From NCBI GenBank assembly GCA_029851415.1, contig CM056743.1, positions 121,178,305 through 121,242,304 on the forward strand: a stretch of DNA of 64,000 bases, written 5' to 3'. Below are positions 1 to 11,700 of the stretch, one piece after another. The first letter of the stretch is position 1; each line of letters begins with the position of its first letter. The notes beneath the pieces were generated by a model. The model did no database searches, was not told the DNA's origin, and saw nothing but the letters and a program-made list of their open reading frames with translations. This DNA is from Eretmocerus hayati (Eukaryota > Arthropoda > Insecta > Hymenoptera > Aphelinidae). The position numbers and the translations under genes are program-made.

Positions 1-101
1 GTATCGTATGATTTCAGACATGATTATTGAATCGAAAACGATTGGAATCAAACGAGAGTTCGCATGATGATCATTCAACCTATTGGTTTCTTACTAAATA
101 A

Positions 102-948
102 GGTAAGTGTATTCAACTTGCCTATGTGCCCAATTCGCTCCCATGTGCCGATCTTAGAACTGAGCATTCGTTGACATTCGTGCAATTTCCTTTCATGTTT
201 GTTATGCTAGAATATGGGAAAGTAAGTGGCTCAGATCCATCCCGAATCATTTCTGCGTTCCCCAAAAAATTTGAAGTGATTTTTCTACGCTTTTTTCCAT
301 TTTTCGTGTTTGCACAGCCAAGAAATTACCGAGAAAATCGCGCCCAGTAAAACCGATGCCAAATTTTTTGAGTCAGACCAATCTCAACATATAACTTAGC
401 GCATTTGATTTCTTGTCTCAAGACCTTCAGAATTCGCTTTTCAGAGTTGCAAAAGTCCGAGCTGAAGTTCTTTCATGTGCAAAACACGGAGATGATTTGG
501 TAAACAAAAAGACCAACATCGGAGTGTACCCAACATGACCCCATATGCTTATTCCGAAAACGCATGCAGTACGACTTTTATAACCACTCAGATCGAGTTT
601 ACCGCATCAAAATAGGTCGGAAACAGTGTTTTAGGTTAGCTAGAAGCTACAGTAGTCACTGCACGGTGATAAAAGCGGATCAAAGCAATTTTATGCACTT
701 CATCGCCGATTCACATTGTTTTCAATGATGGAGCAAGTTGGGTACACACATTTGGAAGCTCTCAAAAATCACCATTTGGGGAGATTGTGATAGCTTGGCT
801 CTATTTGGTCGAAATCAGACGTATCTTATCTCGTTCTGAAGGATTTGAGACAAGCTTTGAAATGAGCTGAAGCGCGTTGAAAAAAAATTGAAGTAAACCA
901 GAGTTGTTGAAAAAATGGCGTAATGAGGGCGAGTTGGGTACACTTACC
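102..948. mobile_element. DNA-element-like repeat with GGTAAGTGTA termini
   Basis: The left end reads GGTAAGTGTATTCAACTTGCC and the right end is its near inverse complement, GGCGAGTTGGGTACACTTACC. A second inward pair of the same terminal motif lies near 531-545 and 730-745, so the element may be internally rearranged. A partial relative with the same terminus and subterminal sequence begins at 37617. No transposase reading frame is visible, so this is probably a non-autonomous DNA transposon. Superfamily not recognised and no clear target-site duplication seen. Confidence 0.5.
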
Positions 949-1433
949 GTAATTTTGGTATGAGTCAGAATGATGACTAAAGCCCGTATTTATCAATTAC
1001 GTCTTCCGTCGAAGGAAACATCATCCTCGATTTTGAATTCGAAATTTGTGAGAATCCGATTTTTTCAATCATTCAAAAACATTTGGTCTGCATCATAATG
1101 GAAGTTTTACGTTATTGAGACTTGCTTCCTAAGGTTCAGATTTCTCTAACAATAATGAGCCGCGGGAAAGATCCACACGAGATATAGGGTGTGGTTGTTG
1201 ACTCCGGCGTGCAAACTAAACGGGAATCGCACCACCGTATTTACTCAGTAATCGAGTTCCTGCATCGAACTCACTCAAACTCGAGGGAATCAGCTTCTGC
1301 AGTAATTTATCCTTCATGAAGATCTAGATCAGCACTTGTCTGGACTTTTTGAATTGAGTATTCGTGATGGTTAGCTGGAATTACTGACCACTGGTCAATA
1401 TGAGAGAGGGTTCGATTATTTCGTCACTCATAC

Positions 1434-1656
1434 GAATGGGCAAAACACAAGAAAAAAATTTTTTCCCTTTGTTAGTTTTCGAGATCTTGAAGTGAAAAAG
1501 TGAGACGTCAGTCGAGGCAAAAAAGACGAAGGCGTGCTCTTTGCCGAGCTGTTTGCCTTGCGCCCCGAGGTCGATCGTCCAGTGAATAAGAGCGTCGAGA
1601 GCCACAAAGCAGCTAATCATCACGTGGATCAGTGGAGGATAAAAGAAGCCGACTGT
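1434..1656 (-). CDS. Possible third exon of minus-strand membrane protein gene
   Basis: On the minus strand a TTCCAG acceptor is followed in phase 0 by an open frame beginning TVGFFYPPLIHVMISCFVAL, a hydrophobic membrane-like segment, and continuing ...DALIHWTIDLGAQGKQLGKE. The phase matches the phase-0 donor of the exon ending at 5646, and base composition is more coding-like than the surroundings. A weak donor (GTATGAGT) follows at 1433; the frame otherwise runs to a stop near 1381, so the 3' limit is uncertain and the downstream part, rich in A/T runs, looks intronic. It would be separated from exon 2 by a 4-kb intron containing the repeats at 4001-5430. I do not recognise the family. It could also belong to a different gene or be a chance frame. 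Confidence 0.35.
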
Positions 1657-4000
1657 CTGGAACCCATGCTCCAATAAAGCCTAAGAAGATTCTCACCAAG
1701 GTCGAAAAAATACGGGTCCGCGTTGCACTTTCACCCCTACTTGCATACGATTCAACAAAGTCGCGCGCGACCCAATTGCCAGGCCTCGAGAGCTCTTTGC
1801 GCGTGTTTAATGGGCCTTCGCAGTCACAGATGACTTTGTGACGAATACGACTAGGCCGAGAAGCTATATATACTCGGATTAATTAGAACGACCACAAGAT
1901 GACTCGATCTACGTTGGGCTCACTGGCTTCGATCTCTGACCTGCGAGACAAACAATATTCGCATAAGCGTCGAGCGATCATTGTGAGAAAGGTAAAGAGC
2001 TCATGAGGTTTCCGAATGAGAGTTCGAGAGATAATGATGTTATCTCTGCTGCAAGCGTGTTGGAGTGCTGAAAACGCGCCATGTTCGCCTTGCCCAAAGA
2101 CGGTCTCAAATTCAAGTGAGTCGTTTCAGCAAATTTTTGCCAAGGTCACCATCAGGGCTGTATGGGAAAAATTCCAAAAAAGTTTCTCTAATCTGTGACA
2201 TGTAAGACTAGTGCAATATTACACCCGCCCCCTCATATCAAAATATACAATTTTATTTTCTCTTCGAAGCAACGCGAGAGCCCTAGGTTTCACAAAAAGC
2301 TCATTCCTGGCCCTCTGTGAGAGGCCCTGAAAATTTGGACTTTTTCAAAAACTGATGATTTCTTCCGGGAAAGCCAAGAGTTTTCATAAGAAATACGAAG
2401 AGACCTTTTTGAAGGATGATCACCCAAAAAATTCGACGAAAAATTTCCCTTCATATCATCAACTTTTCCATTCATTTATTGCAAATAGTTAATAATTTTC
2501 TATTGCATAACTTTGCGACATTCTACCATCGTTATCCTGATTGAGCAGATAAATATACGTCAAAATCACTTTGTTTTATCCGGGGACATTGCAAAGCCTA
2601 ATATACGGAAACCTCATCAGCTGCCAGAATACAGAGAGTTGATGTAAATCAGTGATGTTCACTACAAGTTTACTGGGCTAATGTTGACTAGGACTTATTC
2701 TCCGCGCGCGGGACATCATGTTTTCTTTTTGATTTAGGAAATTATATAATCAAACCGGTATCGAGATGACGGGTATCTGATTTGGTGTACAATGATTCCA
2801 ATTTTGACGGCAACCATCAACCTTCATCTCATTACAGATGAAAATAGTACCCAATTTTTCGTGGCACAACGAATGAAATATTCCATGCATATTCTTAAGG
2901 GAGCGCGTCTTCCCCAAATCAACTTTTCGCACTGAAAACTGGATATGCCCGACAAAATAGCACAATACCGCAATACGAAACATACTTTTATAGAATCAAT
3001 GAGTAAAAAAAGTCCTATTGCTCAGCATAAAAACAATCAGGGCCTAGAAAAAACAGTTCTAGAATATTGATCGTTGTGACAAATGCACCCTCAAACCAGT
3101 GTGACAATCACCGATACAAGTCAGTAGTGAATTTGAGGTCTCTCTAGAAGAGTTTTGAATGTGCTCGCCCGAAACGGAGTTGCAGTGGGCGTGACCTGTA
3201 CGATCGCGCACGCTGATCACTTCTTTCCACGCCGATTAACCCTTTCGGCATGGGCCATCCATCTATTACGTCCACGATTTTTAGCCTACACTTGGACCTT
3301 TCATGACGTCCTAAATCAACGGAGATGGTTTTCATTTGCCTTTCACAGAATTTCATTGATGTATCACAGTGACCTTGATTGTAAAATTTGAGATTCATCA
3401 TTTTTTCTAAAATACCGAAACGATTTCGTGAACGAACCCTGAAAACGTCCTTGACGACCAATGCGAAGACAGTCACGAATACGATTCGAGACAACAGCTG
3501 ATCGCGATCGACTTCGATTCGATACATGAGACTGATGGAGATTAAGATATGGGATTCCGTTGTGCATGTACGGGCATATTATCAGTGGATGTGCGCAGAG
3601 TGCAGATATGCGTAAAATGTATATGAAATTCACGCAATTGCATTAGGCCTGCAGTATGTTCCCAATTTGCCTAATGTTACTGGTGCGAAAAGAGTGGTGT
3701 GTAAAAAAGGGTCAGCTGAAGAAAGAAGGTCCAATTTTTGTTTGATTATTCATGCGGGTCTAAACACCATCCACTTCTCTATACCGTATCGTCGAGGTGC
3801 GGATGATGCTCCACGGCTGATGTTGGTGCCGTGGAGGACCCGTGAGGCACCCTGCGAACTTTGGCCCTGCAGGTAGCCTCAAGCAAAGGTGTGTTCAAGG
3901 TAGTCTGCTGTGAAATCTATATCTCTACGGTGCGCTACTTTGATAGCAGGTTTAACTTGAGATCCCCGCGCCTCATAGCGGCCGCTGCGAGTACTACTGA
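1657..4000. other. No recognisable gene or repeat
   Basis: Several short open frames exist on both strands, but none has a recognisable domain, convincing splice sites or coding-like composition. If the minus-strand membrane-protein model is right, this is part of its second intron. The stretch 949-1433 is likewise featureless. Confidence 0.5.
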
Positions 4001-5430
4001 CCAGGAGAGAGTTTCAGGTCCGCGTCACGGATTCGGCTGAATCTCTGGGAATGGTCTCCTTTTAGCACCAAAGAAAGACATCCGAAACTATAGACCCCAA
4101 GGCTCAAACGTTTCCGAGCTACACCCTAGAACTTATGCTTTAGAGCATACCTATATACAGTGAAATCTCCCAATAGCGGACACCTCCGGTCGCATCAAGA
4201 CTGTCCGCTATCCAGAGGTGTCTGCTTATCAGAGGTTCATGTCTGTGGTTATACTTCTGCCGGCAGGCCTGTCTGCCGGTCGCAAAAGAATTGTCCGTTA
4301 TTCAGAGGTGTCCGCTAATCGGAGAAGTCCGTTATAGACCGGGAGCTAGCTGACATTTTTTGGTAGTTATTCCTACCAGGACAGGTCATTAACTAATAAG
4401 TCATTTGTGGTGCTGAGAGGACGACTATGCAGTGACAGACGGGTGAGCCGTTCCGTTTTCGTGCGATTAATAAACAAACATGTCGGATAATTCGATATTT
4501 CAGAATCATTTTCTACAGAGTAATCCAACAATATTCCGTTGATTCAGTTGAAAAAAAGTCATCGCTGACTAGTTGGCATACTCATTTGACGATTCCTAGT
4601 GCCTGCTATACTCGATCGAAAATGTCAAAATTTTCAAATATTTAGAATCTATTTCTACAGTATGGCACTTTGATATTCGGATAGATTGCATAGAAATAAT
4701 CCATCGAAAAAGCATCACCATACTGATAGGGCGATTCTGAATCAATCAAAACCGCGATCAAAGTTGCGTAAAATGCATTGAATTTCCACGTGGCCAAGCG
4801 ACTCAAGTGTTGATCAAGAGATGGCGCAGCGGAGCAGTAGAATTCGATGCATTTTACGCAACTTTGATCGCAATTTTGATTGATTCAGAATCGCTCTATC
4901 AGTATGGCGATGCTTTTCCGATGGATTATTTTTATGCAATCTATCCGAATATCAAAGTGCCATACTGTAGAAATAGATTCTAAATATTTGAAAATTTTGA
5001 CATTTTCGATCGAGTATGGCAGGCACTAGGAATCGTCAAATGAGTATGCCAACTAGTCAGCGATGACTTTTTTTCAACTGAATCAACGGAATATTGTTGG
5101 ATTACTCTGTAGAAAATGATTCTGAAATATCGAATTATCCGACATGTTTGTTTATTAATCGCACGAAAACGGAACGGCTCACCCGTCTGTCACTGCATAG
5201 TCGTCCTCTCAGCACCACAAATGACTTATTAGTTAATGACCTGTCCTGGTAGGAATAACTACCAAAAAATGTCAGCTAGCTCCCGGTCTATTAAGGGAGA
5301 GTTCACTGTATATCATTTTCCAAACATGTGCCCTTATGAGCAATGCTGAAATTTTTTGCTGCAGCTCGGAAACGCTTGGATTTCACCTTGTGGCCGAATC
5401 CGTGACCCGAATCTGAAATGCTCTCCTGCA
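4001..5430. repeat. Foldback repeat (family A, copy 1) split by a younger insertion
   Basis: The left arm (about 4001-4156) begins CCAGGAGAG, and the right arm (about 5310-5430) ends CTCTCCTG after an inverted copy of CACGGATTCGG. The arms share CTCAAACG..TTTCCGAGCT with other family copies at 27673-28001 and, more diverged, 37530-37615. The centre is interrupted by the Tigger-like palindrome 4158-5308. Copy 27673-28001 preserves the uninterrupted centre around TATACCTATATGGATAA, which shows where the insertion went in. Confidence 0.65.
4158..5308. mobile_element. Tigger/pogo-like non-autonomous element with a 450-bp-arm palindrome
   Basis: The ends are CAGTGAAATCTCCC and, inverted, GGGAGAGTTCACTG, each flanked by TA, the target duplication of the Tc1/mariner-pogo class. 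Next to the left end are GTCCGCTAT / AGAGGTGTCCGCTAAT repeats of a type common in Tigger termini. Most of the element is a near-perfect inverted repeat, arms 4337-4784 and 4841-5288, around a 56-bp spacer. No transposase frame. It sits inside the family A foldback copy 4001-5430, so it is younger. Confidence 0.75.
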
Positions 5431-5645
5431 ATGGTGAGTAGAATATACTTACAATATTGTACTAAGAATATTTGTGATGAGTGTGCGTCATGTGGCGTCG
5501 CGTGTGATGTGAGCTGAGTGCGTGTATGAGTGGGAGCGTGTAACGTGCTTTCAAGCCAATATATACAGATATTTTACTGAGCAAGGTGCGATTCGCTATT
5601 CACTACGTAATTTCTTTAATTAGCGAGATTCTGCAAAATACTCAC

Positions 5646-6021
5646 CGTCAGCGTGTATGCGAAGACGATCGCGACTAGGAGAAGCGTAATTGTTGTCAAC
5701 GCGGTGCAGTACGGGCCAAAATTTAGAAACGTCCTGAATTGCCTATCCGTCATCAAATAGTGATATACCTGCAAAAGTAAACTGACGACTATAATTATCT
5801 TGGGTTTTGCTTTCAGTTCATAATGACGAATTTGTCGAATGAATTGCGTAATTGAAATAGTGAAATAAGTGAGATGATAATGTTCCAAGAAACTCGGCTC
5901 TCCTGGATAATAAAAGTATCTCCGACAGGTTATGAGTCTGCAGTGTATCAGAATGACTTACCATGCTTCTCCAACCAAATCCAGATGGGCGATAATACTT
6001 ATCGAGTCGAATGTCGTCCAT
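5646..6021 (-). CDS. Putative small membrane protein, first two coding exons
   Basis: Exon 1 (6021-5962) codes MDDIRLDKYYRPSGFGWRSM and ends in phase 0 at a GTAAGT donor; an in-frame TAA lies four codons upstream of the ATG. Exon 2 (5768-5646) follows a TTACTTTTGCAG acceptor, is exactly 41 codons in phase 0 and ends at a GTGAGT donor. Joined, they give a short polar N-terminus followed by a strongly hydrophobic segment with a core near TTITLLLVAIVFAYTLT, a probable membrane helix. The matching phases, strong splice sites and sensible joined protein argue for a real gene reading away from arginine kinase. The next exon may be 1434-1656, across an intron filled with repeats; later exons may lie before the window. 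I do not recognise the family; a small multi-pass protein is an inference from the two hydrophobic exons. Confidence 0.55.
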
Positions 6022-6116
6022 ATTTTGAATTTATTTATTGCACAACAAAAAATTTTCACGAGTACATTAAACTGATCTGGGATTCTCTAAAACTTTGTAA
6101 ACTCACAATTTGGTAG

Positions 6117-8753
6117 CAGCCGAGAATAAGTGTCGAAATAATAGATGTGAAGTTTGCAACAGTGCAGTAGACAGATAGCAGTGGGAACAGACTTTAGTTG
6201 CTTATTAAAAAAGGTATTTGGATGGAGTTGCAAGGGGAGATTTGGTGCAGTTTTATGGAGCAAATTACAATGAGGTTTTTTAAATTTTCATTCATTATCA
6301 AATCGTGATAATAGGCACTTTTATACATTTAGTTCTATAGGCACTTTTATACATTGCAGTGCGAATTTATTTCGAGAGATCTATAAGCCACTAGAAAGTC
6401 AAAGCATTTTATTGCATTCTCGATCCCCTATGATGATCATTCGAAGGAATATTTGTCTCACCCAAAGATATGATTCAAAGAATGAGTTCAAAAAATCAAC
6501 AAGGGGGAACTTTGTAGTTCAATTCGACTCGAAGTTCGATGACCATCATAATTTTTGAACACTTGCGAGACCTCTGATGCGGCAAAGGTTGTTTTTATGT
6601 TGAGCTCTCTAAACTCAGCTTAAAGTTTTTCGATTATTCTTTCGTTCGGTTAAGTTGATAACTCATCGACGTATTGTAAAACAGCTCAATCTGAAGTATT
6701 CTCCGATAGTGATTAAAATGAGACTTATAATACACCACTTTTGATGTCAGAGATCTTCCAATATTCGTAAACGACAGCTGGATACTATCGATTGGATCGT
6801 TTTAGCTGATCGAATTATACCAATGAGTAGTCTTCGGAAACCGCATTACGTAACTGATTGTCAGAGTTGGATCACGGATCTTCTAGAAATATGCAAAATA
6901 ACCTGGAATTCGAATCTTATTTTCTGAATCAATGCAAGTGAAGAAAATTGGATTAGCCAATTTATGAATTCCAAGAATACGTCGTTCCCCATAGAACCCG
7001 ATGAAAGATAATCACGTCAATCAAAATATGACACACTCATGCGCTTAGACCTATAGAGAATATTGAAATTATCAATCTTCCATATGAGGAATAATAAAAT
7101 TAAAATACTCAAATCTTCATGCTGAAACTTTAGAGCTCTTCTGCGAGAATATTGACGCATTCACAAAACTTGCAATACTAATGTCAGCCCACCGAGACTC
7201 ATGACATGACTCTCATTCTTAGACAATTGTTCATCAAAATACCCAAAACAGGGCAAGGTTGTGACTATTCGGAATCAGCATCGTCAAAAAGAATGAGAAC
7301 AGTCACAAGGAGGTATGCTTGTCACGTGAAGGTAGTACTAGTAATTTGTCCACAGAAGAGACTCATGAAAGTACAAACCCTCTCGAGAGCCCTTATGACA
7401 AATCGCTCGGATATTCGGTGCTTGTCACGCCTGATCGATCGTAGAACGTGTGACTTGGTTGTCGGTGGGCTCCCTCATACATACATGAGCGCGATTCATC
7501 GTGCTTCATAAATTTCCCAACTCAACAGCAATCTGCCTTCGCTTCCTACCCAAAAGGAGTATTCGCTGAGTAATCCTCGAAAATCTTTCCAATCATGATG
7601 ACCAACTTTGTTTTCAAAGTGTCAATAGCGATGAAAAGAGTGGGGTGCTCTTGTTTGGAATATTATCACTGATCTTAGACAGATTATCAAGATGTGCTTG
7701 ATTGATCAAAGATACTTTCACTGTATCAAACCGCAATGATAAGAGTAGTTTGCAAGTTTGAGATATATATTACTCTCCATTCGACGGCGAGTGACTAACA
7801 TTCTTTTTGTTGCTTTATAGGATCAGAATCTGATTTTTTGCCTTCTTCCTCCTAGTGCACACTCTGTCCCAATGGAGCTTGATGTCCCTGAGAACGTGAG
7901 CAAACTTCTCATAAATCATTTTTCAATGTCGAAAAATTCGTTCACCCACTCAGATCCCGATAAAAATTCGACCTAGATTAGCACAGCATTTTTACGAAGA
8001 TCTGTTTCAAAGAATGCAGCAAAAAATTAACCTATCCCGAACTATAAGATCATGCCACAATGCGACCCGACGCACAATCCATCATAGAATCGAATGAAGT
8101 TCTTTCGAATTATCAAGCACGTGAAATCTGTACATCGCGTGTACGCATGAGTCATCATCTTGTGTTTTTATTGATGCGACTCACAATCATCAGCATTGTA
8201 AGTACCTCTCCGCCAATTCTGCAGAGAGTCATCGGATAATAGTCCTTTACTTCGATACACATTTTTTGAAGTTTGCTTTTTGTACAAGAATTTCGAGTTG
8301 GCACACAGCAAGGATCCGTTTGCTCATGCGTGGGAATCATGCACGAGATTTTTGCGAAAGGTTTACAGATAAAACTTTCATCTGGAATCAAAATCATCTA
8401 GAAGCGAGTAAAATCGATTGTTGGTGTCAGTTTGGGTGAGAATTTTATTTGGTATCCCAATGCAAGTTCACACTTTTTATGTGTTCTCAGAGAAAAATTG
8501 ATATTACGAGAGTTGTCGCTACAGTCCAAAATGCCCAATTTTCTTCGCGCCACCATCGAGATTCTCATTTTCCTCAGTTTTTCATTTGTTCTGATCGTAA
8601 CCTACAAAATTTCCATCAACACTTCGCAGCCCGGACAGCCTCAAAATTTTCAAGTGACCCTCATCTCTCAAGTAAATTTTTCGGTCAAGAATCAAAATTC
8701 ACTAGTGCAAAAGTAAAAAAGCAAGAAAGAAGCGTGTAACCGTTCGCAACACA
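6117..8753. other. Intergenic region between divergent genes; arginine kinase 5' region
   Basis: This lies between the minus-strand membrane-protein start at 6021 and the arginine kinase ATG at 8754, so it should hold both promoters. No repeat, RNA gene or credible coding exon was recognised. A 5' untranslated exon for the kinase could lie here, for example after an acceptor-like CACTTCGCAG near 8620-8630, but this cannot be decided from sequence alone. Confidence 0.4.
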
Positions 8754-11700
8754 ATGTGCGACAAAAGTAAATGCTGCTGCAAGAAGAAGGCCGCAAAAGT
8801 CGACCCGGCGACTTTGCAAAAGCTCGAGTCCGAGTTTGCCAAGTTTTGCGAGGTTGAAAGCAAGTCGCTGCTGAAAAAGTATCTGTCGCGAGAGGTGTTC
8901 GATAAGCTCAAGGTAAAATGAGATTATTGATCTCATCGATATATGATGTTATCGACACGTTTTCTCCCTTTTTGGTTTATGTGTGTGTGATGGTGTCGAA
9001 CAAAATAGCCTGTAGCTTATCGTAAAGTCGCGATAATATATGTACAGTCGAGTCACCACACAGACCCTTTGTGGCCTCCGTTCCATCTCAAGCATGGCCT
9101 TTCTGTATCCTCTTTACTTCACGCCTCGACCACGAGTCGACTTTGCCCACTCGACCAGCGCAAGAGCAATCTTTCGGCTCATTGAGAAATTTCGCGCCGA
9201 GTGGACCGCTAACGCCGTTTAGAGTAATACGAGGACGTTTTCATATACAATGAGCAAAAGGGGCATGCATCCGATTTTCCCACTTCACGTGGTAAATTCG
9301 ATACTGGACACGAGTGTTTGCTCTTTTCAAGAATGCCAACTGGCGTAAGAGGGTGAATTGCATTTTTGTGTGTTGACACGTGTGATGGGTATCATATAAC
9401 CTCTTGACTGCCTGTTGCCTCTTGACATATAAGAGTAGCATTTTTATGCCGAGTCGTTACACTTCGAGGTCAGCGGATTTGTATTCTTGACGAACGATCG
9501 ACAATGAAAGATCATAAAAAAATTTGTGCATTAATTAACAGAGCTACGAATTTCTATTATTGCCAGGTCATGAAATTCTTTCATGTAGCTCATCGATTCA
9601 TTTTGATCTGAATTTCTAAATTAAAACCAAGAATTCCTACTGACTGTGGTCAGTAAATAAGATTTGTTGCCTAATATTTTAAATTTCTCGCTTCCTTTAT
9701 TCGTACAAGTGTCAAGCGACGAATAAGTGAAAATCACTCATCTGACTATTGTTCGTAGATACATTTTTGGAGAAATTTATTTATTGTATATCAAAATGGA
9801 ATAGATGAATCGACCATCTGGGTTCACTTCATTGGAACACAGATTAGCGTTTTACTCTCGAAATTCAGTTTCAAATGTTTATAATGTCGAAGGTAACGCT
9901 GCACAAAAAATTGGAATTAAAAACAATTCAGTCCTTAACAAGGTTTGAAAGAAAATTCGCGAATTGGAACTGACTAATTGTGAGACTAACTAAAAATTTC
10001 TACAGACAAAGAAGACCCGTTTCGGCTCGAGCCTGCTTGACGTGATCCAGTCGGGTCTGAAAAATCCGGACTCGGGCGTGGGTCTGTACGCGTGCGACCC
10101 CGAGGCCTACCAGACCTTTGCGGCTCTCTTTGACCCGGTGATCGAGGACTACCATCGTGGCTTCAAGCCCACCGATGTGCATCCGCCACCCAACTGGGGT
10201 GATCCATCCAAAGTGCCCAGTCTCGATCCCCAGAACAAGTACGTCATTTCGACGAGAGTCAGGTGCGCCAGGTCGCTCGAGAACTTTCCCTTCAATCCCA
10301 CCATGACTAAGCAGCACTACATCGACATACAGGTCAAGGTAAGTCATCGAATATGTTTCAACCGATTTTCCCATTGTATTTTTTTGGGCAGGCCAAATAT
10401 GAATAATTCAATTTAGTGATGTCGATAAGATCTACAGGCTGTTTTCTCGCTTGAATTGCATTTGGTTCATACAGTGATATGAATTTTTTCTATGGATTTT
10501 ACAAAAATTTTGACTATTTTGGAGAACATTGGGAGGGGAGATTGAGGAAATTTTCCAATCCCAGCAGTATTTATGAACAGTGAATGAATTTTGATCATGT
10601 TTCTCGTGATTCTCTTTATTTCATGGAAAAGTTTTGGAAAATTGGCTGAAATCATATATTTCACTTATATATTATTTGTATATTTTTGCGAATTCTGTAA
10701 TCATTTCACCAAATGTCAAATTGATATTTCAGAAATTTCTTTCCGCCATGACAAGCTCAGAGCTGAGCCGTTATGGTTGAATGATCGTCATGAGAATTTG
10801 GGTTGATTTTGCACTTTACTCTTGCGAATTCCAGCTTTGCCTAGTGGCAACAATCACGTTGAGTTTCATCAGAAAAATAATCTGGATCAACAGATTTGAT
10901 GTTCCCTTAGTTCACTGTCTCAGTATTATTGCTATCCAACAAATGTTGAGCCCCCAGAATAGGGTCTCAAACTGTTGCAATTTTTCTCGACCCAATTCAT
11001 ATACACTCTATCAGAGGAAGCGCGAGGCATTCCAGGAAAGAGACGTCGAACGCAATCGATGCCACTTCCGCGAAGTGCCCTTTCGATATCTAGTTACAGA
11101 CTCACACGTGCGCCAAAGCAACTATCGCGTCGGTCAAATTGCTGGTTTCTCAGAAGCACAATAGAATAGTGGATGTTTCTGAACAAGGGCGTCTGCTCAA
11201 TAAGTTCAAACAGTATTTTAGCAAAGGATCTCTATCGGATATTTCGAGGGATATTTAACATAATGAATGCATCCCGAACAGCTCTACTCAATTCTGCTTT
11301 TACAAAAATCGTTTGATCCAGATGAGCTAAGGATCCACTATCCTGAGAGAAGCGAATTACAGCCAAAATAGGTCGAAAATCAATTTTGTGAACTCTTTTT
11401 GATACAAATTAAACATAACTCATAGAGATTTCTTAGACTGCGAACGACTCTTTGTGCCAATTCTCGTATCAACAGGCTCATACAAAACAACAGAATTTTA
11501 CCCACGAAAATCATAAATTTTACCATCCACAGATCATCGCAGCAGCTAATTCATCAGTTTTAATCGCGCAAGCTCGGCACGCAAGCTCATTAGACAAAAC
11601 GAGGCGCGATATATAGAACTGCTCCACGTTGATGCACTCATTCTCGACCGTCATACACATCTCATGAATATCATAAGACACTCTCGGGGTAAATGTGAGA

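Noticed and set aside
1657..1700. A 40-bp intron joining upstream minus-strand sequence (donor GTGAGAATC) to the 1656 exon
   Set aside because: It is shorter than typical insect introns, and upstream frames are not coding-like.
3144..3527. 127-codon minus-strand frame
   Set aside because: It is overlapped by frames on the other strand and has no domain, and its end phase does not help the membrane-protein model.
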